Shown: one piece after another, positions 1 to 7,996 of the stretch
How positions within the stretch are numbered: the first letter of the stretch is position 1
Layout: each line of letters opens with the position of its first letter
NCBI GenBank assembly: GCA_964370075.1
Contig: CAYJHC010000010.1
Coordinates: forward strand, 1 to 28,656
From: CAYJHC01 sp964370075
GTDB lineage: Bacteria > Bacillota > Clostridia > Peptostreptococcales > Anaerovoracaceae
DNA: 28,656 bases
Direction of reading: 5' to 3'
Made by a program: the position numbers and the translations under genes
The notes under the pieces: model-generated
Told to the model about the DNA's origin: nothing
The model's input: only the letters and a program-made list of their open reading frames with translations
The model's database searches: none

Positions 1-49
1 ATGTGAGCTATAGTAATCCTGCTAAATTTATTGGTATAGGCTAACTAGA

Positions 50-1453
50 TTAGCTGAACCAACCAAGCCCGAAGAATGTATCTATTTGTCCTAATAGGAT
101 TAATACCATTCCTAAAGGAGCTAAGAATTTGTAGCAAACCATAGAAATGCTCTTGCTTTTCCATGTATTTCCTTCTAGAGTAATTTCCTTTTCCATAAAG
201 TCTGCCTTTAGTGACCATCCGATTACTAGTGACATTATTAAAGCACTTAATGGCATTAGTATTCCTTCTGATAATAAATCGAAGAAGTCTAGCCAAATAA
301 AGCCGAATAGCTTAGGTAATGGACCACCGCCTAAAGCATCTATAGCTATCAGTACAGCGAAAAATGCTATAATTAAGCTAGCTAAAACTGTGATTCCTTT
401 TCTGTTTGGATTTGGATTTCCGCTTTTAATTCTCATGTCTATAATTGCTGATACGCCTACTTCTGTAAGAGATATAGCAGAAGTGATTGCTGCTATAAAT
501 ACTAATAAGTAGAACATAAAACCAAAGAATGGTCCTGCTGCTCCTAGACTCTCAAATACTCCTTGAAGAGTAACAAATAGTAATCCAGGGCCACCACCAG
601 GCTCCATTCCCATGGCAAATACAGCAGGCATGATAGCCATAGCGGCCATAAGAGCCACAAGTGTATCTGCTATTGGAATCAACACTGCTTGTTTTTCCAG
701 GTTTTCTTTCTTAGATAAGTATGATCCGAAAGTTACCATAATTCCCATTCCTAAAGAAAGAGAGAAGAACATTTGTCCGCCTGCAGAGGCTAGAATATTT
801 ACCCATCCGCCATTTGCAAATCCGTCAAAGTTAGGATAGAAAATATACTTAAGTCCTTCGCTAGCACCTGGTAATGTTACAGATCGAATAATAACAGCTA
901 TTAGCATAACAAAGAGTGCAGGCATAGCGATTTTTGCAAATTTCTCGATTCCGCCTTTAACTCCTCCCATAACTACTAAACCGGTTAGCACGATGAATAT
1001 TAGAGTTAGTGGAATAGTTTGTACAGGGTCTGCTACGAATTCACCAAAGAAAGTAGCTGAGTCTGCACCCTGAACTCCAAATCCAGCACCAAAGATGTCG
1101 CCAAAGTTAGCGATAGCATATTTGATACAATATCCGCCTAGTACAGCGTAGAATGATAGAATCAGGAATGGTACTACAAAACCAAAAACTCCTAGGAACG
1201 TATATTTGGTGTTTAAAGTACGATATGTTTCGATAATTCCTTTTCCTGTATATCTACCAAGAGTTAACTCACCAAGCATTATAACGAATCCAACAATAAC
1301 TGCTAAGATTAGGTAGAAAAGCATAAATGCGAAGCCGCCGCCTTCTCCTAATTTGTAGGGGAAACCCCATAGGTTTCCAAGTCCTACTGCAGAACCAACT
1401 GCGGCTAGTAAAAAGCCCCAACTTGATCCCCATTGACCTTTGTTTCCATTCAT
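50..1453 (-). CDS. Sodium-dependent transporter, NSS/SNF family
   Basis: This encodes a 467-residue LeuT-fold sodium symporter, probably importing an amino acid or related small molecule across the cytoplasmic membrane; the substrate cannot be read from sequence. The N-terminus carries the family signature around residues 8-35 (WGSSWGFLLAAVGSAVGLGN, then LWGFPY, where most members have IWRFPY), in the first, unwound sodium-binding helix. The rest is a succession of about eleven or twelve hydrophobic segments, the usual size for bacterial members. The reading frame extends 26 codons further upstream, but ATG at 1453 is chosen because an AGGAGG lies six bases before it and the signature follows at once; the upstream codons lie between the promoter and this site. 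It stands alone, divergent from the hydrogenase-maturation island, with its own promoter. Confidence 0.93.
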   Translation of the reverse strand: MNGNKGQWGSSWGFLLAAVGSAVGLGNLWGFPYKLGEGGGFAFMLFYLILAVIVGFVIMLGELTLGRYTGKGIIETYRTLNTKYTFLGVFGFVVPFLILSFYAVLGGYCIKYAIANFGDIFGAGFGVQGADSATFFGEFVADPVQTIPLTLIFIVLTGLVVMGGVKGGIEKFAKIAMPALFVMLIAVIIRSVTLPGASEGLKYIFYPNFDGFANGGWVNILASAGGQMFFSLSLGMGIMVTFGSYLSKKENLEKQAVLIPIADTLVALMAAMAIMPAVFAMGMEPGGGPGLLFVTLQGVFESLGAAGPFFGFMFYLLVFIAAITSAISLTEVGVSAIIDMRIKSGNPNPNRKGITVLASLIIAFFAVLIAIDALGGGPLPKLFGFIWLDFFDLLSEGILMPLSALIMSLVIGWSLKADFMEKEITLEGNTWKSKSISMVCYKFLAPLGMVLILLGQIDTFFGLGWFS

Positions 1454-1502
1454 ATGATACCTCCTATGAATAATAAAAATAAAAAATAAATACTGATAAA
1501 AT

Positions 1503-1531
1503 ATAATACCAAAAAATGTTAATTTGGTCAA
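1503..1531 (-). promoter_or_regulatory. Sigma-A type promoter of the SNF transporter gene
   Basis: On the minus strand TTGACC is followed after 17 bases by TATTAT, with TGG forming an extended -10. Transcription would start near 1496, giving a leader of about 43 nt to the ATG at 1453. This also argues against the longer upstream reading frame. Confidence 0.75.
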
Positions 1532-2040
1532 GGAAAAGAGTAAAGTTTGGGAAAAAATTCACAAAATCACCAGAGAAAATACCCATATACTATATAATGT
1601 AGAAGAATAATATGTGATACGATTTATACACTATATGAGGGGTTGGGTTAGGGAAACTATTTAAGCTAAAACTTTAGAATGAAGAAAAAATTATCGAAAT
1701 AGAGAAAAAATATTGAAAAAAGCGAAAAAATACAGTAGAATGATGGAAATTAATCAACATGGAGTTAGGTTTTCTTATTTTATTGTGAGAGAATATTAGA
1801 AGCAGGTTAGGGTAGAAAAATTTAAAAGTATGCTAGAGAAGTATTCAACGTAGGTTAGGATAGCAAAATTACTATTAAAGTATTAGGGTTATGAAAAAAA
1901 GAGGTCAAAAGAAGTTAGGACAACTGTATATAAAATAAAGAAGTCTGAATACCCTTTGGCAAAGTGGAAGCTTACAGATGATAGAATGAAAAGCTCCAGT
2001 TAAAAGATTAATAGTGATGGGGTTATTGTAGGGATTAAAG

Positions 2041-2061
2041 GCAGAGGAAACTCTGCTTTTT
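2041..2061 (+). terminator. Intrinsic terminator with no gene upstream
   Basis: GCAGAG pairs with CTCTGC around a GAAA tetraloop and is followed by TTTTT. It works only for plus-strand transcription, yet no plus-strand gene precedes it, which implies a small or non-coding transcript starting somewhere between about 1560 and 2000. Confidence 0.7.
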
Positions 2062-2144
2062 GATTGCCTTGCATAGAGCTAAAGGCTTTCGCATATTCTT
2101 AAGGAGGAAGAAAAAGAGAATAAGGAATTTTATTCTGGAAATGA

Positions 2145-2173
2145 TTGACATAAATCTTCTGATGAAGTAAACT
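2145..2173 (+). promoter_or_regulatory. Candidate sigma-A promoter for the hydrogenase-maturation leader
   Basis: TTGACA (2145-2150), a 17-base spacer, then TAAACT (2168-2173). Transcription would start near 2180, giving a leader of almost 400 nt to the first gene. The region is very AT-rich and other, weaker promoter-like pairs lie downstream (for instance TTGATA at 2284), so the choice is uncertain. Confidence 0.4.
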
Positions 2174-2533
2174 GGATTTAACAAAAAAATCACAAAGTCT
2201 TTAACAAAAGCAGAACTATTTGCATAATGGATAATTGGCGCATGTGAATTATTGTAGCAAGTATAGTATATACATATTATTAATTGATAAAATAATGGGT
2301 ATAATTGCTATATAAAAATTAAACGAAGGATTATTATTTGGCATTTGCGTATTGAAGTAGAGCAGATTGATAGCTAAGCATATCCTTTAAACAACAAGTT
2401 TCATCTGATGACAAGGCAATGCCTGAAAGCAAGACGGACGTAATAGATAAAAGAAAATGCATAATTTGACTCCAGGACATATATGTTATTTGTTGTGCTT
2501 ATTAGATTATTATGTGCATACTTTGATTTTACT

Positions 2534-2565
2534 ATTCCTCTAGCTTTTGGCGGGGGAATTTTTTT
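2534..2565 (+). terminator. Terminator/attenuator-like hairpin before the TM1266-hydEGF operon
   Basis: The segment ATTCCTCT (2534-2541) pairs with GGGGGAAT (2552-2559), with two further inner pairs across a TTTTG loop and one bulged A. Seven T residues follow at 2559-2565. The structure ends one base before the ATG/Shine-Dalgarno region of the first maturation gene, so it would act as a premature terminator in the leader. Two T·G wobble pairs weaken the stem somewhat. Confidence 0.6.
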
Positions 2566-2577
2566 ATGGAGGAGAGT

Positions 2578-2832
2578 ATGAGTAGAATTGCAGTATTAGG
2601 GATAATTATAGAAAGTGGGAACAAAACTGAAGAAGTGAATTCGATACTTTCGAATTATGGAAACTATATAGTTGGAAGAATGGGGATTCCTTATAGAGAA
2701 AAAGGAATCAACATCATAAGTGTTGTATTTGATGCGCCTAACCAAGTTATTAGCGCTGTTTCTGGGAAAATTGGAAAGCTTGATGGGGTTCAAGTTAAAG
2801 CCTTGTATTCTATGGAATTTCCAGATGAATAA
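2578..2832 (+). CDS. TM1266-family iron-only hydrogenase system putative regulator
   Basis: This 84-residue protein matches the TM1266 family, a small ACT-like ferredoxin-fold protein found beside hydE/hydG/hydF and proposed, without firm biochemical proof, to regulate the [FeFe]-hydrogenase system. Visible family features are the opening strand RIAVLGIIIE, the central GRMGIPYREKGINIISVVFDAP segment and the closing GKIGKLDGVQVKALYS. A start four codons earlier (2566) is possible, but ATG 2578 has GGAGG five bases upstream and gives the usual family length. It is the first gene of the maturation operon, directly behind an attenuator-like hairpin, and lies 43 bases before hydE. Confidence 0.85.
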   Translation: MSRIAVLGIIIESGNKTEEVNSILSNYGNYIVGRMGIPYREKGINIISVVFDAPNQVISAVSGKIGKLDGVQVKALYSMEFPDE

Positions 2833-2875
2833 TAGGTACAGAAGAAATAACAAAGAAAATAGCAAGAAAATGTAG

Positions 2876-3877
2876 GTGATAGAGTTGAATGAAATATATG
2901 AAAATGAAAAAAAGAGTATTACGTTAGATAGTGATACTTTGGTAAGATTACTTTCGCTAGAGGATTTTTCATCTTACTATAAGCAGGCCAACGCGGTTAA
3001 GGAAGCTATTTACGGAAAGGAAGTACATATTAGAGCAATCTTGGAATTTTCTAATTATTGCAGAATGGACTGTACTTACTGTGGACTTAACTGTCACAAT
3101 AATAAACTAGAAAGATTCAGAATGCCATGTCAAGACATTGTTGAAATTGGGAAAGAGGCTGCTGAGGCAGGATATAAGACGTTGGTTCTTCAATCTGGTG
3201 AAGATTTAACTTATACAGCAGAAGATATGGGAGAAGTTGTAAAGGAATTAAAGAAAACAGGGGTAAAGATTACATTAAGCATGGGAGAAAGATCATATGA
3301 AGAATATAAGTATTTAAGAAATTGCGGTGCCGATAGGTATTTGTTGAAACATGAATGCAGTGATGAAAAAATTTATTCTAATCTTCATACTTTAAGCACT
3401 TGGGATAATAGGGTGACTTGCCTAAGAAATTTAAAAAAACTAGGTTATGAGGTAGGAAGCGGATTTATGATAGGTTTACCATGCCAAACTATTGAGACCA
3501 TTGCAGATGATATTTTGTTACTTGCAAGTATCCCTTGTGACATGGCTGGAATAGGACCATTTATTCCACACCCAGATACTCCTTTGAGAAGTCAACCTGA
3601 GGGAAGTACTGAGCTTACAAAGAGAGCCATAGCCCTAACTAGAATCCTTATGGGAAAGATTAATCTACCCGCGACTACTTCATTAGGAGTGCTAAATAGC
3701 AAAGAAAAGGATGATGTGTTTTCCTGTGGTGCGAATGTAATAATGAAGAAGGTAACGCCGGATAAATTTAAAGCATTATACGAAATTTATCCGTCAAATA
3801 TGAAAGAAACTAATGTAATAAAAGATAGAAAGGAGTTAGAGGCACAAATAAGAGCTTTAGGCAAGGTGCCCGTGTAA
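2876..3877 (+). CDS. hydE: [FeFe] hydrogenase H-cluster radical SAM maturase HydE
   Basis: HydE is a radical S-adenosylmethionine enzyme that, with HydG and HydF, builds the 2Fe subcluster of the H-cluster in the cytoplasm. The protein is about 333 residues, normal for the family. The CX3CX2C motif binding the SAM [4Fe-4S] cluster is C62, C66, C69, preceded by the strand HIRAILEFSNY. A TIM-barrel SAM region follows (TLVLQSGEDL; GSGFMIGLPCQT; GPFIPHPDTPL, typical HydE). The start is uncertain: GTG 2876 has no good ribosome site, whereas TTG 2885 has AGGTGA about six bases upstream; the first residues are not conserved. The stop lies three bases before hydG, so the two genes are translationally close. 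Confidence 0.93.
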   Translation: MIELNEIYENEKKSITLDSDTLVRLLSLEDFSSYYKQANAVKEAIYGKEVHIRAILEFSNYCRMDCTYCGLNCHNNKLERFRMPCQDIVEIGKEAAEAGYKTLVLQSGEDLTYTAEDMGEVVKELKKTGVKITLSMGERSYEEYKYLRNCGADRYLLKHECSDEKIYSNLHTLSTWDNRVTCLRNLKKLGYEVGSGFMIGLPCQTIETIADDILLLASIPCDMAGIGPFIPHPDTPLRSQPEGSTELTKRAIALTRILMGKINLPATTSLGVLNSKEKDDVFSCGANVIMKKVTPDKFKALYEIYPSNMKETNVIKDRKELEAQIRALGKVPV

Positions 3878-3880
3878 ATT

Positions 3881-5295
3881 ATGTATAATCCAAAATCAGA
3901 AAAGGCGGCGGAATTTATTAGTCACGAGGAAATATTGAACACAGTAGAATTCGCCGAGAAAGAAAAAAACAATACGGTTTTAGTCGATGAAATTCTTAAA
4001 AAGGCAGAGAAAAGAAATGGCCTTACTTATAAAGAAGCTATAGTACTACTATTGAATGAAGATGAGGGAGTGAAAGAAAAAATATTTTCTGTAGCTAAAG
4101 ATATTAAAAAGGATGTATACGGAAATAGAATAGTTCTTTTTGCTCCTTTATACCTATCTAACTATTGTGTGAACGGTTGTGTTTACTGTCCTTTTCACTA
4201 CAAAAACGGAAGTATAAGTAGAAAGAAGTTAACTCAAGAAGAAATAAAGCGAGAAGTGATTGCTCTTCAAGATATGGGGCACAAACGATTGGCTATTGAA
4301 TTAGGGGAAGACCCAGTTAATAACCCTATAGAATATGTTCTTGAATCTATAAAAACAATTTATGGAATTAAGCATAAGAATGGTGCTATTAGAAGGGTTA
4401 ATGTGAACATAGCAGCTACAACAGTGGAAAATTATAAAAAACTACATGAAGCAGAAATAGGAACATACATACTTTTTCAAGAAACCTATCATAAGCCTAC
4501 TTATTTAGAACTTCATCCAAAAGGTCCAAAGCATAATTATGAATATCATACTGAGGCTATGGATAGAGCGATGGAAGGCGGTATTGATGATGTGGGCGTA
4601 GGAGTTTTGTTTGGGCTAAACCTGTATAAGTATGACTTTGTTGGATTATTGATGCATGCTGAACATTTAGAAGCTAGATTTGGAGTCGGCCCTCATACAA
4701 TTAGTGTCCCTAGGATCTGCCCAGCAGAAGGTGTTGATAAGGCTGAATTTGATGATAATTCGATTTCTGATGAGCTTTTTGAAAAGATAATTGCAGTTCT
4801 AAGGCTTGCTGTGCCTTATACTGGAATAATTGTTTCTACTAGAGAATCTGAAAAAGTTAGAGGCATGGCTATTGATATAGGTGCATCTCAAATAAGTGGT
4901 GGCTCAAAGACTTCGGTAGGTGGATATGTAGAAGAGGAGGCAGAAGAAGATAATTCTAAACAGTTTGACATTTCAGACCAAAGGACTTTAGATGAAGTAG
5001 TAAAATGGCTAATCGATACTGGTCATATTCCAAGTTTTTGTACAGCATGTTACAAAGAAGGAAGAACTGGAGATAGATTTATGAGACTTGCAAAGAGTGG
5101 TCAAATTAAAAATGTATGTCAACCTAATGCCCTGTTGACTATAAAGGAATATGCAGAGGATTATGCAGATAAAGAAACTAAAGATGCAATTGAAATTCTC
5201 ATTGAAAATGATGTAAAAACTATACCTAACGAAAAGGCAAAAGAGGTTACACTTGATAATTTACAGAAAATAGCCAATGGGGAAAGGGACTTCAG
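3881..5295 (+). CDS. hydG: [FeFe] hydrogenase H-cluster radical SAM maturase HydG (3' end lost in gap)
   Basis: HydG cleaves tyrosine to p-cresol and dehydroglycine, from which the CO and CN ligands of the H-cluster derive. The N-terminal SAM cluster motif is C96, C100, C103 (SNYCVNGCVYCPFH) and the C-terminal auxiliary-cluster motif CX2CX22C is C387, C390, C413. Conserved stretches include NRIVLFAPLYLSNYC, RRVNVNIAATTVENYK and FGVGPHTISVPR. About 471 residues are readable, ending in NGERDF, which matches the last residues of the family (usually RDLYF or similar), so only a few residues and the stop are hidden by the run of N. The apparent continuous reading frame into HydF is an artefact of the gap. 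Confidence 0.94.
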
Positions 5296-5395
5296 NNNNN
5301 NNNNNNNNNNNNNNNNNNNNNNNNNNNNNNNNNNNNNNNNNNNNNNNNNNNNNNNNNNNNNNNNNNNNNNNNNNNNNNNNNNNNNNNNNNNNNNN
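5296..5395. other. Assembly gap (100 N)
   Basis: Exactly 100 undetermined bases, the conventional size for a scaffold gap of unknown length. It hides the hydG stop codon, the hydG-hydF spacer and the hydF start. Both flanks match conserved ends of the two families, so the true missing sequence is probably short. Confidence 0.95.
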
Positions 5396-6586
5396 TTAAA
5401 TGAAACCCCTGCAGCGAATAGGCTGCATATTGGTATATTTGGAAAGCAAAATAGCGGAAAATCAACTTTGCTAAATGCTATTACTAACCAAGACATAGCA
5501 ATAGTTTCTGAAACTAAGGGAGCTACAGCAGATCCTGTGTATAAGGCTATGGAAATTATTGGAATCGGACCATGTATGCTAATTGATACTGCTGGTTTTG
5601 ATGATAAGGGTGATTTGGGAAGATTGAGAGTTGAGAAAACAGAAAAGGTTTTGGAAAAGACGGATGTGGCATTAATAGTAATTTCGGATTCTGAATATAC
5701 ATACGAAAAAAAATGGGTAGAGGAAATAAAGAAGAGAAAAATTCCCTTGATTGTAGTTGTAAATGATTTTTCCTTCAGTGAGGACAAGATAAAGAAATTA
5801 AAGGCGCTTGGAGAAAATACTTTTAACCAAGAGCCTATAGTTGTTGATGCAAAAAAAAGGCTAGGCAGAGAGGCCCTTATTGAAAAAATATTGGCTGTTA
5901 TGCCGGATAAATTCGAAGAGCTATCATTGACATTTGAGCATGTTAAGGATGGAGACTTAGTTCTTTTGATTATGCCGCAAGATATAGGAGCGCCAAAAGG
6001 AAGGTTAATCCTTCCGCAAGTCCAAACCACTAGAGATTTATTAGATAATAAATGCACAGTTGTTTCTGCTACTCATGATAGAATGGAAGAAACTCTAGCA
6101 AAACTGAAAGCGGCACCTGACTTGATAATTACAGATTCTCAAGTGTTTCCTTATGTTTATGAAAGGAAACCTGAAAGCTCAAGGCTCACGTCATTCTCTG
6201 TATTATTTGCAGAATATAAAGGCGATAGAAGTCTTTTTGAAAAGGGGATGAAGGCGTTTAATCAGCTTCCAGAGGATAAGGAATTAAAGGTATTAGTAGC
6301 AGAGGCATGTACACATGCACCGCAAAATGAAGATATTGGAAGGGTTAAAATTCCAGGTATTTTGAAGAAAAAATATGGGGAAAGAGTTGGAGTGGATGTG
6401 GTGTCAGGAAGTGACTTTCCGACGGATATTTATAAATATGATTTGGTAATCCACTGTGGTGGATGTATGTTTAACAGAAAGCTAATGATGAACAGATTGG
6501 AACGAATAAAAGAGCATAGTGTTAATGTTACAAATTATGGAATTTTCCTTGCTTCTGCAGCTGGTATATTGGATAAGATTGACTAG
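5396..6586 (+). CDS. hydF: [FeFe] hydrogenase H-cluster maturation GTPase HydF (5' end lost in gap)
   Basis: HydF is the GTPase and scaffold that carries the 2Fe precursor made by HydE and HydG and delivers it to the hydrogenase. The readable part begins LNETPAANRLHIGIFG, which in the family lies only two or three residues from the start, so little is missing. The GTPase P-loop is GKQNSGKST, the switch II region is DTAGF and the NKxD-equivalent is VVND. The C-terminal cluster ligands are visible as CTH in EACTHAPQ and, about fifty residues later, HCGGC. About 396 residues are readable, agreeing with roughly 400 in the family. Its end holds a probable internal promoter for the hyp genes. Confidence 0.94.
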   Translation, partial: LNETPAANRLHIGIFGKQNSGKSTLLNAITNQDIAIVSETKGATADPVYKAMEIIGIGPCMLIDTAGFDDKGDLGRLRVEKTEKVLEKTDVALIVISDSEYTYEKKWVEEIKKRKIPLIVVVNDFSFSEDKIKKLKALGENTFNQEPIVVDAKKRLGREALIEKILAVMPDKFEELSLTFEHVKDGDLVLLIMPQDIGAPKGRLILPQVQTTRDLLDNKCTVVSATHDRMEETLAKLKAAPDLIITDSQVFPYVYERKPESSRLTSFSVLFAEYKGDRSLFEKGMKAFNQLPEDKELKVLVAEACTHAPQNEDIGRVKIPGILKKKYGERVGVDVVSGSDFPTDIYKYDLVIHCGGCMFNRKLMMNRLERIKEHSVNVTNYGIFLASAAGILDKID

Positions 6587-6598
6587 ATGTGTTATAAT
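6569..6598 (+). promoter_or_regulatory. Candidate internal promoter ahead of hypA
   Basis: TTGGAT, an 18-base spacer ending in TGT, then a perfect TATAAT (6593-6598), forming an extended -10. It overlaps the end of hydF and would start transcription near 6605, about 38 nt before hypA. It would let the hyp genes be transcribed separately from the hyd genes. Confidence 0.5.
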
Positions 6599-6642
6599 GA
6601 TTCGGTAAGTCTATTTGTCTTATATGAATTGAAGGGAAAGGT

Positions 6643-6984
6643 ATGCACGAATATCCAATAACAGAACAAATAATAAAAATAGCCACAAGACAGTGTGAAG
6701 AAGCGGGAGCTAGTAAAGTTAAAGAAGTAGAATTGGTAGTTGGTGAATACTCGGGGTTTATAGGAGAGTCTATACAAATGTATTTTGACTTAATTGGAAA
6801 GGACACTCTTTGCGAAGGCGCTATAATAAATATTATTCCAGTAAAACCTAAGTTGAAATGCAGAAGCTGTGAACAGTACTTTTACAAAAAGCCTCTATCT
6901 TTTGAATGTCCTTTGTGCGGAGGAGAAGGTGGGCCTTCAGAAATAGGTAAGGAGTTTTTCATACAATCGATTCAAGTAGAATGA
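6643..6984 (+). CDS. hypA: Hydrogenase nickel metallochaperone HypA
   Basis: HypA binds nickel and passes it, with HypB, to the large subunit of [NiFe] hydrogenase in the cytoplasm. At 113 residues it has the family's usual length. The N-terminal MHE (His2 is the essential nickel ligand) is intact, and the structural zinc site is C73, C76, C89, C92 (CRSC and CPLC). The third-strand segment VVGEYSGFIGESIQMYF is typical. The start is fixed by the MHE requirement, with GAAGGGAAAGG just upstream. A probable promoter lies between hydF and this gene, and 234 bases separate it from hypB, longer than most spacers in the operon. Confidence 0.93.
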   Translation: MHEYPITEQIIKIATRQCEEAGASKVKEVELVVGEYSGFIGESIQMYFDLIGKDTLCEGAIINIIPVKPKLKCRSCEQYFYKKPLSFECPLCGGEGGPSEIGKEFFIQSIQVE

Positions 6985-7218
6985 TTTTTTGGAAAGTTGC
7001 CTTAAAATAGGCGAAGGGAATAATTAATTCATTGGTAGAATTGAAATATATCAGTAAGGAGACAAGCTATACATGATTGATAAGGTTGTGGCAGTACGCT
7101 CCTTAAACAGCTAAAGGTAGAAAAAAGATCTACAGTGTTGAAATAGGTATAACAAGAGTTTTAATGAAGAAAGGAAAGTATTGATATTTCACGAAGAATA
7201 TATCGTACAAGAAAAAAG

Positions 7219-7905
7219 ATGCATGATATTAGAAAAATAAATGTGGTTGAAGGAATAATGGATGAAAATGACCATATTGCAGAGCATATAAAAGAAGATA
7301 TGGAAGAAAAGGGTTTGCTAGTTGTTAATGAAATGGGAGCTCCAGGAGTTGGAAAAACAACAGCTTTAAAGAATATTATTAAACATGTGAATGAAATTGC
7401 TTCAGAAGAGGGAATTCAATTAAAGCCATATGTGATTGAAGGTGATATTGAGTCTGATATAGATACCCAAGAATTTATATCTATGGGAATTGAAACTTTA
7501 CAGATTAATACTTTTGGAGCCTGCCATTTGGATGCTCCGATGATAGAAAATGCGATAAAAAGAATGCCTTTAGATAACAAGGGGATAGTGTTTATAGAGA
7601 ATATTGGGAACCTAGTTTGTCCTGCAGAATTTAGTATTGGTGAACATGTAAAGATGCTGATATCAACTGTTACTGAAGGTAGCGATAAGCCGTATAAGTA
7701 TCCTCTAGCATTTGAAAATGCAGATGTTCTTGTTTTAAATAGAATGGATTTGGCTCCTTATGTCCAATTTGATGAAGATTTTTTTACAAAAGGGTTTAGA
7801 GCTTTAAACAAGGAAGCTCCTTTGTTCAAAGTTTCAGGAACTACAGGAGAAGGATTTAGGGAATTGGCAGAATGGTTGGTTAAAAAGTACAAAGAAATAG
7901 CTTAG
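7219..7905 (+). CDS. hypB: Hydrogenase nickel incorporation GTPase HypB
   Basis: HypB is a SIMIBI-class GTPase driving nickel insertion together with HypA. The P-loop is GAPGVGKTT at residues 40-48, and the metal site at the dimer interface is formed by C102-H103 (GACHLDA) and C134 in ENIGNLVCPAEF; the guanine motif is NRMD. At 228 residues it is the short form, lacking the His-rich stretch and the N-terminal CXXCGC high-affinity nickel motif of proteobacterial HypB. No clear ribosome site precedes ATG 7219. ATG 7258 has GAAGGA upstream, but residues 1-13 (IRKINVVEGIMDEN) align with the family, so the first ATG is preferred. Confidence 0.93.
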   Translation: MHDIRKINVVEGIMDENDHIAEHIKEDMEEKGLLVVNEMGAPGVGKTTALKNIIKHVNEIASEEGIQLKPYVIEGDIESDIDTQEFISMGIETLQINTFGACHLDAPMIENAIKRMPLDNKGIVFIENIGNLVCPAEFSIGEHVKMLISTVTEGSDKPYKYPLAFENADVLVLNRMDLAPYVQFDEDFFTKGFRALNKEAPLFKVSGTTGEGFRELAEWLVKKYKEIA

Positions 7906-7996
7906 GGCACTTTTATATTGTTATAGTGTTGAGTAAGTATTAAGTGAATTCTAGTCAGTCACAAATAAATGATACTTTTGTAGATGAGGCTGGTAA

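Larger units (their letters stand above)
1454..2577. other. 1.1-kb intergenic region without a protein gene
   Basis: Neither strand holds a convincing coding frame. It contains the transporter promoter (1503-1531), phased A-tracts (about 1685-1730), five GTTAGG hexamers (1647, 1764, 1806, 1854, 1914), a plus-strand intrinsic terminator at 2041-2061, a candidate promoter at 2145-2173, two small hairpins near 2400-2440 (CATCTGATG; AGGC/GCCT) and a terminator-like hairpin at 2534-2565. The layout suggests one or two non-coding transcripts, the second acting as leader of the hydrogenase-maturation operon. I could not match it to a known riboswitch or small-RNA family. Confidence 0.6.

Noticed and set aside
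2335..2355. Sigma-54 promoter (TTGGCA-type) in the hyd leader
   Set aside because: GG is present but the required GC ten bases downstream is missing.
2396..2440. Hammerhead ribozyme core (CTGATGA, short stem, GAAA) in the hyd leader
   Set aside because: The core words are present with an AGGC/GCCT stem between them, but neither stem I nor stem III can be formed upstream or downstream and no suitable NUH cleavage site pairs.
2380..2565. c-di-GMP, SAM, THF, moco or NiCo riboswitch in the hyd leader
   Set aside because: None of the conserved core words or helices of these classes that I recall could be found.
5161..6057. 298-residue minus-strand ORF
   Set aside because: Shadow of hydG/hydF spanning the N gap, Ser/Phe-rich composition, no domain and no ribosome site.
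3881..6586. Single 901-residue HydG-HydF fusion protein
   Set aside because: The frame passes through 100 N. HydG ends normally just before and HydF begins normally just after the gap, so two separate genes are expected.
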